Assembly: GCF_001905545.1 (NCBI RefSeq)
Contig: NZ_LIPD01000001.1
Coordinates: forward strand, 372,001-436,000
Length of the DNA stretch: 64,000 nucleotides
From: Streptomyces sp. CB02056
GTDB lineage: Bacteria; Actinomycetota; Actinomycetes; Streptomycetales; Streptomycetaceae
Direction: 5' to 3'
Part shown: one piece after another, positions 43,284 through 52,118 of the stretch
Layout: each line of letters starts with the position of its first letter
How positions within the stretch are numbered: the first letter of the stretch is position 1
Program-made: the position numbers and the translations under genes
The notes under the pieces: generated by a model
The model's input: only the letters and a program-made list of their open reading frames with translations
Databases searched by the model: none
Told to the model about the DNA's origin: nothing

Positions 43284-44117
43284 TCAGGTCCGCTTGCGGA
43301 ACCGGGCGACCGCCAGCGGGGCGAAGACGGCGGTCACGGCGGCCGACCAGATCAGCACGATCATCACCGGGTGGGCCACCGGACCCGTGCCGTTGAGCAG
43401 GGAGCGGGAGGCGTCGGCCAGCGCCGAGAGCGGGTTGACCTTGGTGAAGGACTGCAGCCAGCCCGGCATGGTGTCGGTCCGGGCGAAGATCGAGCTGCCG
43501 AACTGCATCGGCATCAGGACCAGCATGGCCACGCCCTGGACGGCCTGGGCGCTGCGCAGGGCCATGCCCAGCAGCATCGAGATCCAGACGATCGACATGC
43601 CGAACAGCAGGGCCAGGCCGATCGTGGCCAGCACCTCCAGCGGTCCGGTCTTCACCTCGAAGCCGATGCACATCGCGAAGCCGATCAGGATCGCGAAGGA
43701 GAGCAGCCCGCGGAGGGTCTCGGCGACGATCTTGGACAGCAGGACGGAGGCCCGGCCGATCGGCAGCGTGCGGAAGCGGTCCATCACGCCGCTCTGGAAG
43801 TCGCTGTTGAGGCCGGTGCCGACGGCCATCGCGAGGGTGAGGCCGGTCTGCCCGAGCAGGCCGGGGATCAGGTACTGCTTGTAGGTGTCCTGGTCGCCGG
43901 CCATCGCGCCGCCGAAGACGTAGACGAACAGCACGGTGAAGATGACGGGCATCAGCACGGCGTCGAACATCGACTCCGGGTCGGCCTTGATCCGCATCAG
44001 GTTGCGCCGGGTCAGCGCGCCGACGTGGCGCAGGGTGCCGGTCAGGCCGATCCGGGAGTCCTCCGCCGGGGGCCGGGTGTCCCGGGCCCGGGAGGGGGTG
44101 AGCGTGGCGGTGGTCAT
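43284..44117 (-). CDS. ABC-2 type exporter permease (DrrB-like)
   Basis: 277 aa. The ATG overlaps the ATPase stop by ATGA, so the two are coupled. Six membrane helices (for example MPVIFTVLFVYVFGGAMAG and ALLFGMSIVWISMLLG). The DrrB/ABC2_membrane signature is visible around FRTLPIGRASVLLSKIVAETLRG. It would form the channel for the ATPase at 44114-45136 and export a hydrophobic drug or lipid. Confidence 0.93.
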   Translation of the reverse strand: MTTATLTPSRARDTRPPAEDSRIGLTGTLRHVGALTRRNLMRIKADPESMFDAVLMPVIFTVLFVYVFGGAMAGDQDTYKQYLIPGLLGQTGLTLAMAVGTGLNSDFQSGVMDRFRTLPIGRASVLLSKIVAETLRGLLSFAILIGFAMCIGFEVKTGPLEVLATIGLALLFGMSIVWISMLLGMALRSAQAVQGVAMLVLMPMQFGSSIFARTDTMPGWLQSFTKVNPLSALADASRSLLNGTGPVAHPVMIVLIWSAAVTAVFAPLAVARFRKRT

Positions 44118-45136
44118 GCGACGGGCTCCTTGGCGAGGCTGGGGGCGGGCACGGCGGCGGACGCGGGCTTGCCGGTGATGGCGAGGAAGACCTCGTCCAG
44201 GCTGGGCACCTTGGTGTCGATGCCGGCGATGGCGAAGCCGCGGGTGCCGAGCACGCCGATCACCGCGGTCAGCTGCTCCTCGCCGGTGATCGGCACCGCG
44301 AGCAGCCCGGTGTCGGTGGAGACGGTGGCGTTGAGGACGCCGCTCTCGTGCAGGCAGCGGGCCATCTCGGGCAGCTCGGCCGGGTGGGCCGGGCGGACCT
44401 GGAGGGTCTGGCCGCCGACCTTGGCCTTGAGCTCGGAGACGGCGCCGTTGGCGATCACCCGGCCGCGGTCGATGACGGTCAGCTCGTTCGCGAGCTGCTC
44501 CGCCTCCTCCATGTACTGGGTGGTCAGCAGCACGGTGCTGCCCTCGGCGACCATCCGCTGCACCTCGTCCCAGACCTCGTTGCGGGTGCGCGGGTCCAGG
44601 CCGGTGGTGGGCTCGTCCAGGTAGAGCACCCGGGGGCGGCCCATCATGCTGGCGGCCAGGTCGAGGCGGCGGCGCATGCCGCCGGAGTAGGTCTTGGCGG
44701 TCCGCTTGGCGGCCTCGGTGAGCGAGAAGCGCTCCAGCAGCTCGGCGGCCCGGGCCCTGGCCTCCCGGCGCGGGAGGTCCAGCAGCCGGCCGATGAGGTA
44801 GAGGTTCTCGTACCCGGAGAGCAGCTCGTCCACGGAGGCGTACTGGCCGGTGAGGCCGATCGTGCGGCGCAGCTGCTTGGGCTGGCGCAGCACGTCGTAG
44901 CCGCCGACGTACGCGGTGCCGGCGTCCGGCTTGATCAGGGTGGAGAGGACGCGCACCAGGGTGGTCTTGCCCGCGCCGTTGGGGCCGAGCAGGGCGAGCA
45001 CGGTGCCCTCCCGGACGGTCAGGTCGACCCCGTCGAGGGCCTTCGTCTCGCCGTAGTGCTTGACGATGCCCCGCACCTCCACGGCGTTCCCGGAAGTGGT
45101 TCCCCGGTCGTTCGGGGCTGTCGCGATTCGTGTCAT
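44114..45136 (-). CDS. ABC exporter ATPase (DrrA-like)
   Basis: 340 aa from the ATG at 45134-45136. Walker A LLGPNGAGKTTLVRVL (about 51-66), signature YSGGMRRRLDLA (about 149-160), Walker B VLYLDEPTTGLDPRTR (about 169-184), and the H-loop is replaced by a Gln-rich TTQYMEEAEQLA, as in daunorubicin-resistance ATPases. The C-terminal ~100 residues are the DrrA-type DUF4162 domain. First gene of a two-gene operon; drug or lipid exporter is the likely role. Confidence 0.94.
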   Translation of the reverse strand: MTRIATAPNDRGTTSGNAVEVRGIVKHYGETKALDGVDLTVREGTVLALLGPNGAGKTTLVRVLSTLIKPDAGTAYVGGYDVLRQPKQLRRTIGLTGQYASVDELLSGYENLYLIGRLLDLPRREARARAAELLERFSLTEAAKRTAKTYSGGMRRRLDLAASMMGRPRVLYLDEPTTGLDPRTRNEVWDEVQRMVAEGSTVLLTTQYMEEAEQLANELTVIDRGRVIANGAVSELKAKVGGQTLQVRPAHPAELPEMARCLHESGVLNATVSTDTGLLAVPITGEEQLTAVIGVLGTRGFAIAGIDTKVPSLDEVFLAITGKPASAAVPAPSLAKEPVA

Positions 45137-45243
45137 GCCCCCAGGCTGTCCGCCCCGGCTGTCAGCTCCCTGTCGGCCGGGGCGGTGCGCTGTCGGTTCG
45201 CTGTCACGCCGCTGTCAGCGGCCGCGGAGGGGCCGGGAACGGC

Positions 45244-45278
45244 GGCGGCCCCGCTCCCGGCGGGGGAGCGGGGCCGCC
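45244..45278. terminator. panB terminator
   Basis: A perfect 15-bp GC stem (45244-45258 with 45264-45278) and a GGCGG loop, 12 bp beyond the panB stop and before the ABC operon promoter. Confidence 0.85.
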
Positions 45279-45289
45279 GGCGGCGGTCC

Positions 45290-46159
45290 TTACGTGAAGC
45301 TGTGCTCGGCCGCGGGGAAGGCGCCGGTGCGGACGTCCTGGGCGTAGGCGCGGGCGGCGTCGCCGAGGACGGTGCGCAGGTCGGCGTACTGCTTGACGAA
45401 CTTGGGCACCCGGCCGGCCGTCATGCCGGCCATGTCGGTCCAGACCAGCACCTGGGCGTCGGTGTCCGGGCCGCCGCCGATGCCGACGGTCGGGATCGCC
45501 AGCTGCTCGGTGACCTGGGCGGCCAGCTCGGCCGGGACGGCCTCCAGCACGACCGCGAAGGCGCCGGACTGCTGGACGGCCTTGGCGTCGCGGAGCAGCT
45601 GGTGGGCCGCCTCGTCGCCGCGGCCCTGGACCGGGTAGCCGCCGAGGGCGTGCACGGACTGCGGGGTGAGGCCGATGTGGGCCATCACCGGGACGCCGGC
45701 CTCGACCAGCAGCTCGATCGAGCGGGCGCTGCGCTCCCCGCCCTCCAGCTTGACCGCGCCGACCCCGGCCTCCTTCATCAGCCGGGCCGCGTTGTGCATG
45801 GCCTGGGCGGGGGACTCCTGGTAGGAGCCGAACGGCAGGTCGGCGACGATCATGGACCGCTTGGTGCCGCGGACGACGGCGGCGGAGAGCATCACCATCT
45901 GATCCATGGTCACCGGGACGGTGGTCTCGTAGCCGAGGTGGCAGTTGCCCGCCGAGTCGCCGACCAGCAGCACCGGGATGCCGGCCTCGTCGAACACGCC
46001 CGCGGTGAGGGCGTCGTAGGCGGTCAGCATCGACCACTTCTCGCCGCGCTGCTTGGCGGCGGCGAGGTCGCGGACGGTGACCCGGCGGTTGGTGACCCCG
46101 CCGTAGAGGGTGGTGGTCGACGCCTGGTTCTGGGCAGGCGAAGGCGTAGAAGCGTTCAT
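45290..46159 (-). CDS. panB: 3-methyl-2-oxobutanoate hydroxymethyltransferase
   Basis: 289 aa from the ATG at 46157-46159, with AGGAG upstream. Metal and substrate residues lie in [35 protein letters not shown] and [28 protein letters not shown] carries the catalytic Glu. The enzyme transfers a hydroxymethyl group from methylene-tetrahydrofolate to ketoisovalerate, the first committed step of pantothenate and CoA synthesis. The first ~20 residues are a Ser/Thr/Gln-rich lead. Stands alone with its own terminator. Confidence 0.96.
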   Translation of the reverse strand: MNASTPSPAQNQASTTTLYGGVTNRRVTVRDLAAAKQRGEKWSMLTAYDALTAGVFDEAGIPVLLVGDSAGNCHLGYETTVPVTMDQMVMLSAAVVRGTKRSMIVADLPFGSYQESPAQAMHNAARLMKEAGVGAVKLEGGERSARSIELLVEAGVPVMAHIGLTPQSVHALGGYPVQGRGDEAAHQLLRDAKAVQQSGAFAVVLEAVPAELAAQVTEQLAIPTVGIGGGPDTDAQVLVWTDMAGMTAGRVPKFVKQYADLRTVLGDAARAYAQDVRTGAFPAAEHSFT

Positions 46160-46366
46160 CGAACGGACTCCTGAAGGGTTGTCGTCTCGTGGCGCCGTAC
46201 GGCGTCCCCGGATCACCTCCATGCTTGCACGCCCCGGCTCCGGCGCAAAGAGGGGTGCGTTCGTCCCGGTGCGATCCACGCCACACCGGGCGCGATCCGC
46301 GCCGCACCGGGTGCGCGGGCGCCCCGCGCCGGGGTGCGCGGGAGGCCCCCGAATTTGCCTGCTCTT

Positions 46367-46428
46367 TACGAAACGGGTTCGTCTCGTATCGTATCGGCCG
46401 CTAGTCTGGTGCAGGGGGTTACGAGACG
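46367..46428 (+). promoter_or_regulatory. Promoter and TetR-type operator of the DHA2 exporter
   Basis: An imperfect palindrome TACGAAACG-GGTT-CGTCTCGTA spans 46367-46388 (8 of 9 paired). A further half-site, TACGAGACG, is at 46420-46428. A possible promoter has -35 TTCGTC (46378-46383) and -10 TAGTCT (46402-46407), 18 bp apart, so the operator would cover the -35. The likely repressor is the TetR protein encoded at 48250. Confidence 0.6.
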
Positions 46429-46481
46429 CATTCGGCTCGGAATTGCCCGCCAGTGCCACACCACCACGGACGGGAACACCC

Positions 46482-48089
46482 ATGACCACCGCAGCCGCGC
46501 CACCCCGCGTGCCGGAAGCCATCCACCGTCGGCGCTGGGCGATCCTCGGCACCCTGCTGCTCGCCCTGCTCGTCGTCGTGCTCGACAACTCGATCCTCAA
46601 CGTCGCGATGAAGACCATCGCGACCCCCGCGCCGGTCGGCCTCGGGGCCACCCAGAGCGACCTGGAATGGTCGATCAACTCCTACACCCTGGTCTTCGCC
46701 GGGCTGCTGTTCACCTCCGGCCTGCTCGGCGACCGGTTCGGCCGCAAGCGCGCGCTGCTGGCCGGCATGGTGGTCTTCGGGATCGCCTCGCTGCTGTCCG
46801 CGCTGGCCGCCTCGCCCGGTGAACTCATCGGCTACCGCGCCCTGATGGGCGTCGGCGGCGCGCTCGCGATGCCCGCCACACTGGCGATCATCATGAACGT
46901 CTTCGAGCGCTCCGAGCAGCCCAAGGCGATCGGGATCTGGGCCGGCGCGGTCGGCCTGGCCATCGCCATCGGCCCGATCACCGGCGGCCTGCTGATCGAG
47001 CACTTCTGGTGGGGCTCGGTCTTCCTGGTCAACGTCCCGATCGTGGTCGTCGCGGTGATAGCGATGGTGATCCTGGTCCCCGAGTCCAAGGACCCCAACC
47101 CGGGCCGGATGGACCCGATCGGCGTGCTGTTGTCGATCATCGGCCTGGTCGCGCTGATCTACGGCATCATCAAGGGCGGCGAGCTGGCCGACTTCACCGC
47201 GGCCGGGGCCTGGGTGCCGACCCTGGTCGGCGTCGTCGCGCTGGTCGCCTTCGTCTGGTACGAGCGCCGCACCGCGTTCCCCGCGCTGGACGTCACCTGG
47301 TTCCGCAACCGGGTGTTCAGCGCCTCCGTGGTGGTCGTCGGCGTGATCTTCTTCGCGCTGATGGGCGTCTCCTTCTTCGGCGTCTTCTACATCCAGAGCG
47401 TGCGCGGCTACAGCGCCCTCCAGGCCGGTGTGCTGATGCTGCCGCTGGCCGCCGCCCAGCTGGTGTTCGCGCCGCGGGCCCGGCTGGTGGTCGACCGCCT
47501 CGGCGTCGCCGCCACCGCCGCCGGCGGCATGCTGCTGGTCGCGCTCGGCTTCGTCGGCTACGTCGTGCTGACCGCCACCACCCCGATCTGGGTGCTGGTC
47601 CTGCTCGGCCTGGTGATGGGCGCCGGCATGGCGCACGTCATGCCGCCGGTCACCGTCGCGATCATGGCCTCGCTGCCCCGCGAGAAGGCCGGCGCCGGCT
47701 CGGCCGTCAACAACACCTTCCGCCAGGTCGGCGGCTCGCTCGGGGTCGCCGTGCTCGGCGCGGTGCTCTCCACCGTCTACCGCGACGGGATGGCCGACAC
47801 CCTGACCCACCTGCCCGAGGGACTGCGCGACAAGGCCGGCGAGTCGCTGGAGGCCACCCTGGCCATCGCCGGCCGCATCCCCGGCGGCGAGGCGCTGATC
47901 GCCCCGGCGAACGACTCCTTCATCCACGCCATGCACGTGGTCGCCTCGCTCTCGGTGGGCGTCTCGGTGATCGGCGCCGTCGTCGCCTGGTTCCTGCTGC
48001 CGGGCCGCTCGGCCGCCCCCGCGGGACCGGCCGGGCCGGCCCCCGAGCAGCGCGGCCAGGAGCGGGAGTCCGCGGCCGCGGACGCCTGA
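46482..48089 (+). CDS. MFS multidrug exporter (DHA2, EmrB/QacA type)
   Basis: 535 aa from the ATG at 46482. About 14 hydrophobic helices; conserved motifs are [15 protein letters not shown] (motif D1), [17 protein letters not shown] (motif A) and [24 protein letters not shown] (motif C region). The Gly-Pro-Gly and DRFGRK pattern indicates a proton antiporter for cationic or amphipathic drugs. The gene pairs with a TetR regulator 160 bp downstream on the same strand and has an operator-like palindrome upstream, the usual exporter-repressor arrangement. Confidence 0.93.
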   Translation: MTTAAAPPRVPEAIHRRRWAILGTLLLALLVVVLDNSILNVAMKTIATPAPVGLGATQSDLEWSINSYTLVFAGLLFTSGLLGDRFGRKRALLAGMVVFGIASLLSALAASPGELIGYRALMGVGGALAMPATLAIIMNVFERSEQPKAIGIWAGAVGLAIAIGPITGGLLIEHFWWGSVFLVNVPIVVVAVIAMVILVPESKDPNPGRMDPIGVLLSIIGLVALIYGIIKGGELADFTAAGAWVPTLVGVVALVAFVWYERRTAFPALDVTWFRNRVFSASVVVVGVIFFALMGVSFFGVFYIQSVRGYSALQAGVLMLPLAAAQLVFAPRARLVVDRLGVAATAAGGMLLVALGFVGYVVLTATTPIWVLVLLGLVMGAGMAHVMPPVTVAIMASLPREKAGAGSAVNNTFRQVGGSLGVAVLGAVLSTVYRDGMADTLTHLPEGLRDKAGESLEATLAIAGRIPGGEALIAPANDSFIHAMHVVASLSVGVSVIGAVVAWFLLPGRSAAPAGPAGPAPEQRGQERESAAADA

Positions 48090-48115
48090 CCGGCGGCCGG
48101 CCGTACCGCGACTGA

Positions 48116-48150
48116 GTGACAATGGCCCTGTCACCCGGGTACGCCCGGGT
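48116..48150. terminator. Double hairpin between exporter and TetR gene
   Basis: GTGACA (48116-48121) pairs with TGTCAC (48129-48134), and ACCCGGG (48133-48139) pairs with CCCGGGT (48144-48150). The second hairpin is terminator-like; the first is a palindrome that could also serve as a regulator site. Confidence 0.55.
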
Positions 48151-48249
48151 GGCGGGGCCTCGGTCCCGGCAGGCCCCCTGCCGAGGGCCCACCGGAGGAC
48201 ACCCCACGGCGCCAGGGCGACCGGGGAGGACGAGGGAGAGACAGCGGGG

Positions 48250-48879
48250 ATGAAGACGGACACGCCGACCGCCGGCACCGGGCAGCACTGCGCGGAGGTA
48301 CGCCGTGGCCGGCCCCGCAGCGAGGCCGCCGAGCAGGCCATCTTCGGGGCCGTCGAGGACCTGATGGCCGGCGGCACCGCGCTGTCCGAGCTCACCATCG
48401 AGGGCATCGCCGCCGCCGCCGGCGTCGGCAAGGCCACCATCTACCGGCGCTGGCCCAACAAGGAGGCCCTGCTGGTCGACGTGGTCAGCCGACTGGAGGA
48501 GCCGCTGCCGGAGCCCACCGGCGCCGGCGCCCGGGCCGACCTGATCGCCCTGGTGGACCACGTCCGCCGGCGCGGCCTGGCCAAGCGCACCCGCTGGGTG
48601 CTCAAGGCCGCCCTCGGCCAGATGCAGACCCTGCCCGAGCTGTACACCGCCTACCGGGACCGGGTGATCAAGCCCCGCCGGGAGGTCGGGCTCGGCCTGA
48701 TCCGCCGGGCCGTCGCCGAGGGCGTGATCCGCGACGACCTCGACCTGGAACTGCTCAACGACCTGCTGATGGGGCCGATCCTCTACCGCAGCATCCTGTG
48801 GGACGACTCCGACCTGGAGGACCCGGACCTGGCCCGCAAGCTGGTCGACTCCATGCTCGAAGGCCTCGCACCCCGCTGA
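48250..48879 (+). CDS. TetR-family transcriptional regulator
   Basis: 209 aa from the ATG at 48250. The helix-turn-helix is in LSELTIEGIAAAAGVGKATIYRRWPNKEALLVDV (about 45-78). The C-terminal helices form the ligand-binding and dimer domain (family TetR_C_16-like). Likely represses the upstream DHA2 exporter, whose promoter carries a matching palindrome. Confidence 0.93.
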   Translation: MKTDTPTAGTGQHCAEVRRGRPRSEAAEQAIFGAVEDLMAGGTALSELTIEGIAAAAGVGKATIYRRWPNKEALLVDVVSRLEEPLPEPTGAGARADLIALVDHVRRRGLAKRTRWVLKAALGQMQTLPELYTAYRDRVIKPRREVGLGLIRRAVAEGVIRDDLDLELLNDLLMGPILYRSILWDDSDLEDPDLARKLVDSMLEGLAPR

Positions 48880-49100
48880 CCCGGCCGGACGGCGCCCCGG
48901 ACGCGGCCGCGCCCGCCGGACCGGACGTGGCCTCGCTCACCAAACCGGGCCACGCCGGAACCCGCTCAGCGGGCCCGACGTCTGTCCCGGCATAGGCTGA
49001 GCCGGGTATCCGATCAAACCGGCACCGGTCCGGTCGTGCCCGCACCTTCGACGGTCCGGGTACCGGAACGGCGGCGGCACGAGCGAACGGGAGCCACTTC

Positions 49101-50156
49101 ATGGCGCAGGCGGACAGGACCGAACGGATCGCGGCCCCAGGGGGCGGCGCCGACGGCCCGGCCCCCGCGTCGCGTCGAGGCGGCTTCCTCGGGCTGCGCC
49201 ACTGGGGCCGGGACGCCCGCGGCAGCACCACCTGGCGGCGCGGCCTGGTGGTCGCCGCGCTGGCCGTGCTCACCGCCGCGCTGATCGCCCTGCACGCCGA
49301 GGTCCCCAACAGCGCCGGCAACCTCGGCAGCCTGCTGGAGACCTTCCTGCCCTGGCTGGGCCTGGCCGTCCCGGTGCTGCTGGTGCCCGCGCTGCTGCGC
49401 CGCTCCGCCACCGCGCTGATCGCCCTGCTGCTGCCCGTCGTGCTCTGGGCCAACCTGTTCGGCGGCCTGCTGAGCGACAAGAGCGGCGGCAAGGGCGACT
49501 GGACGGTGGTCAGCCACAACGTCGCCGCCGCCAACACCGACGTGCCGGGCACCGTCCGCACCCTGGTGGACTCCGGCGCCCAGATCGTCGCCCTGCAGGA
49601 GCTGGCCGGCAAGCAGCTGCGCTCGTACGAGACCGGGCTCGCCGCCGCCTACCCGCACCACACCGTGGAGGGCACCGTCGGGCTCTGGTCGAAGTACCCG
49701 ATCGGCGACGTCACCCCGGTGGACCTGAAGATCGGCTGGACCAGGGCCTTCCGGGCCGAGGTCACCACCCCGCAGGGCCCGGTCGCGGTGTACGTCGCGC
49801 ACCTGCCCTCGGTGCGGCTGAAGGCCGAGGGCGGCTTCACCGTCAATCAGCGGGACGTCAGCGCGCAGGCGCTCGGCGACGCGATCCAGGCCGAGCCGCT
49901 GAAGAAGGTCCTGCTGCTCGGCGACCTCAACGGCACCATGAACGACCGCAGCTTGGCGCCGGTCACCTCGCAGATGCGCTCGGCCCAGGGCGCCGCCGGG
50001 GACGGCTTCGGCTTCAGCTGGCCGGCCGCCTTCCCGATGGCCCGGATCGACCAGATCATGAGCAAGGGCGGGCTGAAGCCGGTGGACTCCCGCACCCTGC
50101 CCCGGGACGGCAGCGACCACCTCCCGGTGGCCGCCACGTACCGCTACTCCTCCTGA
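49101..50156 (+). CDS. Endonuclease/exonuclease/phosphatase-family membrane protein
   Basis: 351 aa from the ATG at 49101. After a short cytoplasmic lead come three membrane helices (about residues 50-130), then the EEP domain. Active-site motifs are VVSHNVAAANTD (Asn), VALQELAGKQL (Glu), LLLGDLNGTMND (Asp, Asn) and DGSDHLPVAATY (Asp, His). The enzyme domain would face outside the cell. The family covers phosphodiesterases and phospholipases; the natural substrate here is unknown. Confidence 0.9.
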   Translation: MAQADRTERIAAPGGGADGPAPASRRGGFLGLRHWGRDARGSTTWRRGLVVAALAVLTAALIALHAEVPNSAGNLGSLLETFLPWLGLAVPVLLVPALLRRSATALIALLLPVVLWANLFGGLLSDKSGGKGDWTVVSHNVAAANTDVPGTVRTLVDSGAQIVALQELAGKQLRSYETGLAAAYPHHTVEGTVGLWSKYPIGDVTPVDLKIGWTRAFRAEVTTPQGPVAVYVAHLPSVRLKAEGGFTVNQRDVSAQALGDAIQAEPLKKVLLLGDLNGTMNDRSLAPVTSQMRSAQGAAGDGFGFSWPAAFPMARIDQIMSKGGLKPVDSRTLPRDGSDHLPVAATYRYSS

Positions 50157-50189
50157 GGGCCGGCGGCGTGGGGACCGGCCGCATGAGGA

Positions 50190-51944
50190 TCAGCCGCGCC
50201 GCCAGCGGTTGGTGATCGGCAGGCGGCGGTCCCGGCCGAAGTTCTTGGCCGAGATCTTCGGGCCCGGCGGGTACTGGCGCCGCTTGTACTCGGCGGTGTC
50301 GACCAGCCGGACCACCCGGTCCACCAGGGCCGGGTCGAAGCCGGCCGCCACGATCGCGTCCCGGCCCTCGTCGCCCTCGATGTAGCGGGTCAGCAGGCTG
50401 TCCAGCAGGTCGTAGTCGGGCAGCGAGTCGGTGTCCACCTGGTCCGGCCGCAGCTCGGCGGACGGCGGCTTGGTGATGGTGTGCTCCGGGATCGGCGGCA
50501 CCTCGCCGCGCCGCCCGGCCTCCTCGTTGCGCCAGCGCGCCAGCCGGAAGACCAGCGACTTGTAGACGTCCTTGACGGGCCCGTAGGCGCCCACCGAGTC
50601 GCCGTACAGGGTCGAGTAGCCGACCGCCAGCTCGCTCTTGTTGCCGGGCGCGAGCACCAGGTGCCCCTCCTGGTTGGAGATCGCCATCAGCAGGGTGCCG
50701 CGCAGCCGGGACTGGAGGTTCTCCTCGGCCAGGCCGGTCAGCTCGACGGCGCCCAGGTAGGCGTCGAACATCGGGGCGATGGAGACGGTCCGGAAGCGCA
50801 GCCCGGTCCGGCGGGCCAGCTCGGCCGCGTCGTCCCGGGAGTGCTGGGAGGAGTAGCGGCTGGGCATCGAGACGCAGTGCACGTTCGGCGCGCCGACGGC
50901 GTCCACCGCGATCGCGGCCACCAGTGCCGAGTCGATGCCGCCGGACAGGCCGATCAGCACGGAGTCGAAGCCGTTCTTGGCCACGTACGCCCGGGTGCCG
51001 GAGACCAGCGCGGCCCAGATCTCGGCCTCGTCGGACAGCCGCGGCGCCACCCCGGCGGTGAGCGGTCCGGCGGGCGCGGCCTGCGGCTCGCCGCCCAGCT
51101 CGGTACGGACCAGGTGCAGCCCGTCGCTGAGCAGCAGGCCGTCGGTGTCGTCGCCGGCGGCGGCCGGCAGGTCGAGGTCCAGCACCAGCAGGTGCTCCTC
51201 GAACTGCGGGGCGCGGGCCAGGACTTCACCGTCCGCGCCGACCACGATCGAGTCGCCGTCGAAGACCAGCTCGTCCTGGCCGCCGACCATGTTGACGTAC
51301 GCCAGGGCGCAGCCCGCCTCGGCGGCCCGGCGCCGCACCAGCTCCAGCCGCTGGTCGTCCTTGTTCCGCTCGTACGGGGAGCCGTTGACCACCAGGAGCA
51401 GCCCGGCGCCGGCCTCGCGGGCGGCGGTGACCCGGCCGCCGTCCTGCCAGATGTCCTCGCAGATCGCCAGCGCGACGTCCACCCCGTGCAGCCGCAGCAC
51501 CGGCAGCTGGTCGCCCGGGACGAACCAGCGGAACTCGTCGAACACGCCGTAGTTGGGCAGGTGGTGCTTGGCGAAGCGGGTCACCACCTCGCCCCGGTGC
51601 AGCACGGCGGCGCAGTTCTGCGGGGAGCCGGCCGGGCGGTTGAAGCGCGGCGAGGCGTGCTCGGAGCGCCCGAGGTAGCCGACCACCACCGGGACCCCGC
51701 CCAGCCCCTCCGCCGCCAGCCGGGCGGCTAGGGCGACCAGCGCGGCGCGGGAGGCCTCGACGAAGGAGTGGCGCAGGGCGAGGTCCTCCACCGGGTACCC
51801 GGTGAGGGCCATCTCGGGGAAGGCGACCAGCTGCGCGCCGGCCTCCGTGGCCTGCTTGGTCCGGCGCACCACCTCGTCGCCGTTGCGGGCGAGGTCGCCG
51901 ACCCAGGGGTCGGTCTGGCACAGGGCGAGACGGAGATTGGGCAT
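50190..51944 (-). CDS. nadE: Glutamine-dependent NAD(+) synthetase
   Basis: 584 aa from the ATG at 51942-51944. The N-terminal nitrilase-type glutaminase (1-270) has Glu in LVAFPEMALTGYP, Lys in RFAKHHLPNYG and catalytic Cys in LAICEDIWQDGG. The C-terminal NAD-synthase domain has the PP-loop IGLSGGIDSALVAAIA and LAPGNKSELAVGYSTLYGD. Ammonia from glutamine is channelled to adenylated nicotinate adenine dinucleotide. The gene diverges from glnA2 by 174 bp. Confidence 0.96.
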   Translation of the reverse strand: MPNLRLALCQTDPWVGDLARNGDEVVRRTKQATEAGAQLVAFPEMALTGYPVEDLALRHSFVEASRAALVALAARLAAEGLGGVPVVVGYLGRSEHASPRFNRPAGSPQNCAAVLHRGEVVTRFAKHHLPNYGVFDEFRWFVPGDQLPVLRLHGVDVALAICEDIWQDGGRVTAAREAGAGLLLVVNGSPYERNKDDQRLELVRRRAAEAGCALAYVNMVGGQDELVFDGDSIVVGADGEVLARAPQFEEHLLVLDLDLPAAAGDDTDGLLLSDGLHLVRTELGGEPQAAPAGPLTAGVAPRLSDEAEIWAALVSGTRAYVAKNGFDSVLIGLSGGIDSALVAAIAVDAVGAPNVHCVSMPSRYSSQHSRDDAAELARRTGLRFRTVSIAPMFDAYLGAVELTGLAEENLQSRLRGTLLMAISNQEGHLVLAPGNKSELAVGYSTLYGDSVGAYGPVKDVYKSLVFRLARWRNEEAGRRGEVPPIPEHTITKPPSAELRPDQVDTDSLPDYDLLDSLLTRYIEGDEGRDAIVAAGFDPALVDRVVRLVDTAEYKRRQYPPGPKISAKNFGRDRRLPITNRWRRG

Positions 51945-52080
51945 GCCCCGAGTGTAATCGTCTAACTGACGCGATGTCCTGGGCGGGAGCCGGCGGCGGG
52001 GGTCGGCACTGCCGGGCCGGGCGGGGATCGGCCATGATGGGGGCAACCGCTTTACGAGGTCTTTCCACGGCCTCCGGGGC

Positions 52081-52096
52081 GTAACACGAGCGTAAA
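52081..52096 (+). promoter_or_regulatory. GlnR-box-like sequence upstream of glnA2
   Basis: GTAAC-6 nt-GTAAA lies 22 bases before the glnA2 start. The first half fits the GlnR a-site (GTnAC) and the second only partly the b-site (GAAAC). Weak evidence for nitrogen control. Confidence 0.3.
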
Positions 52097-52118
52097 GAGC
52101 AGAGGTGAGACTGTCCCC

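Noticed and set aside
38826..44624. 1932-codon open frame on the plus strand
   Set aside because: It runs antisense to the site-2 protease and ABC genes and in a wrong frame through the SARP gene, with Arg/Gly/Ala low complexity and no domain; a GC-bias shadow.
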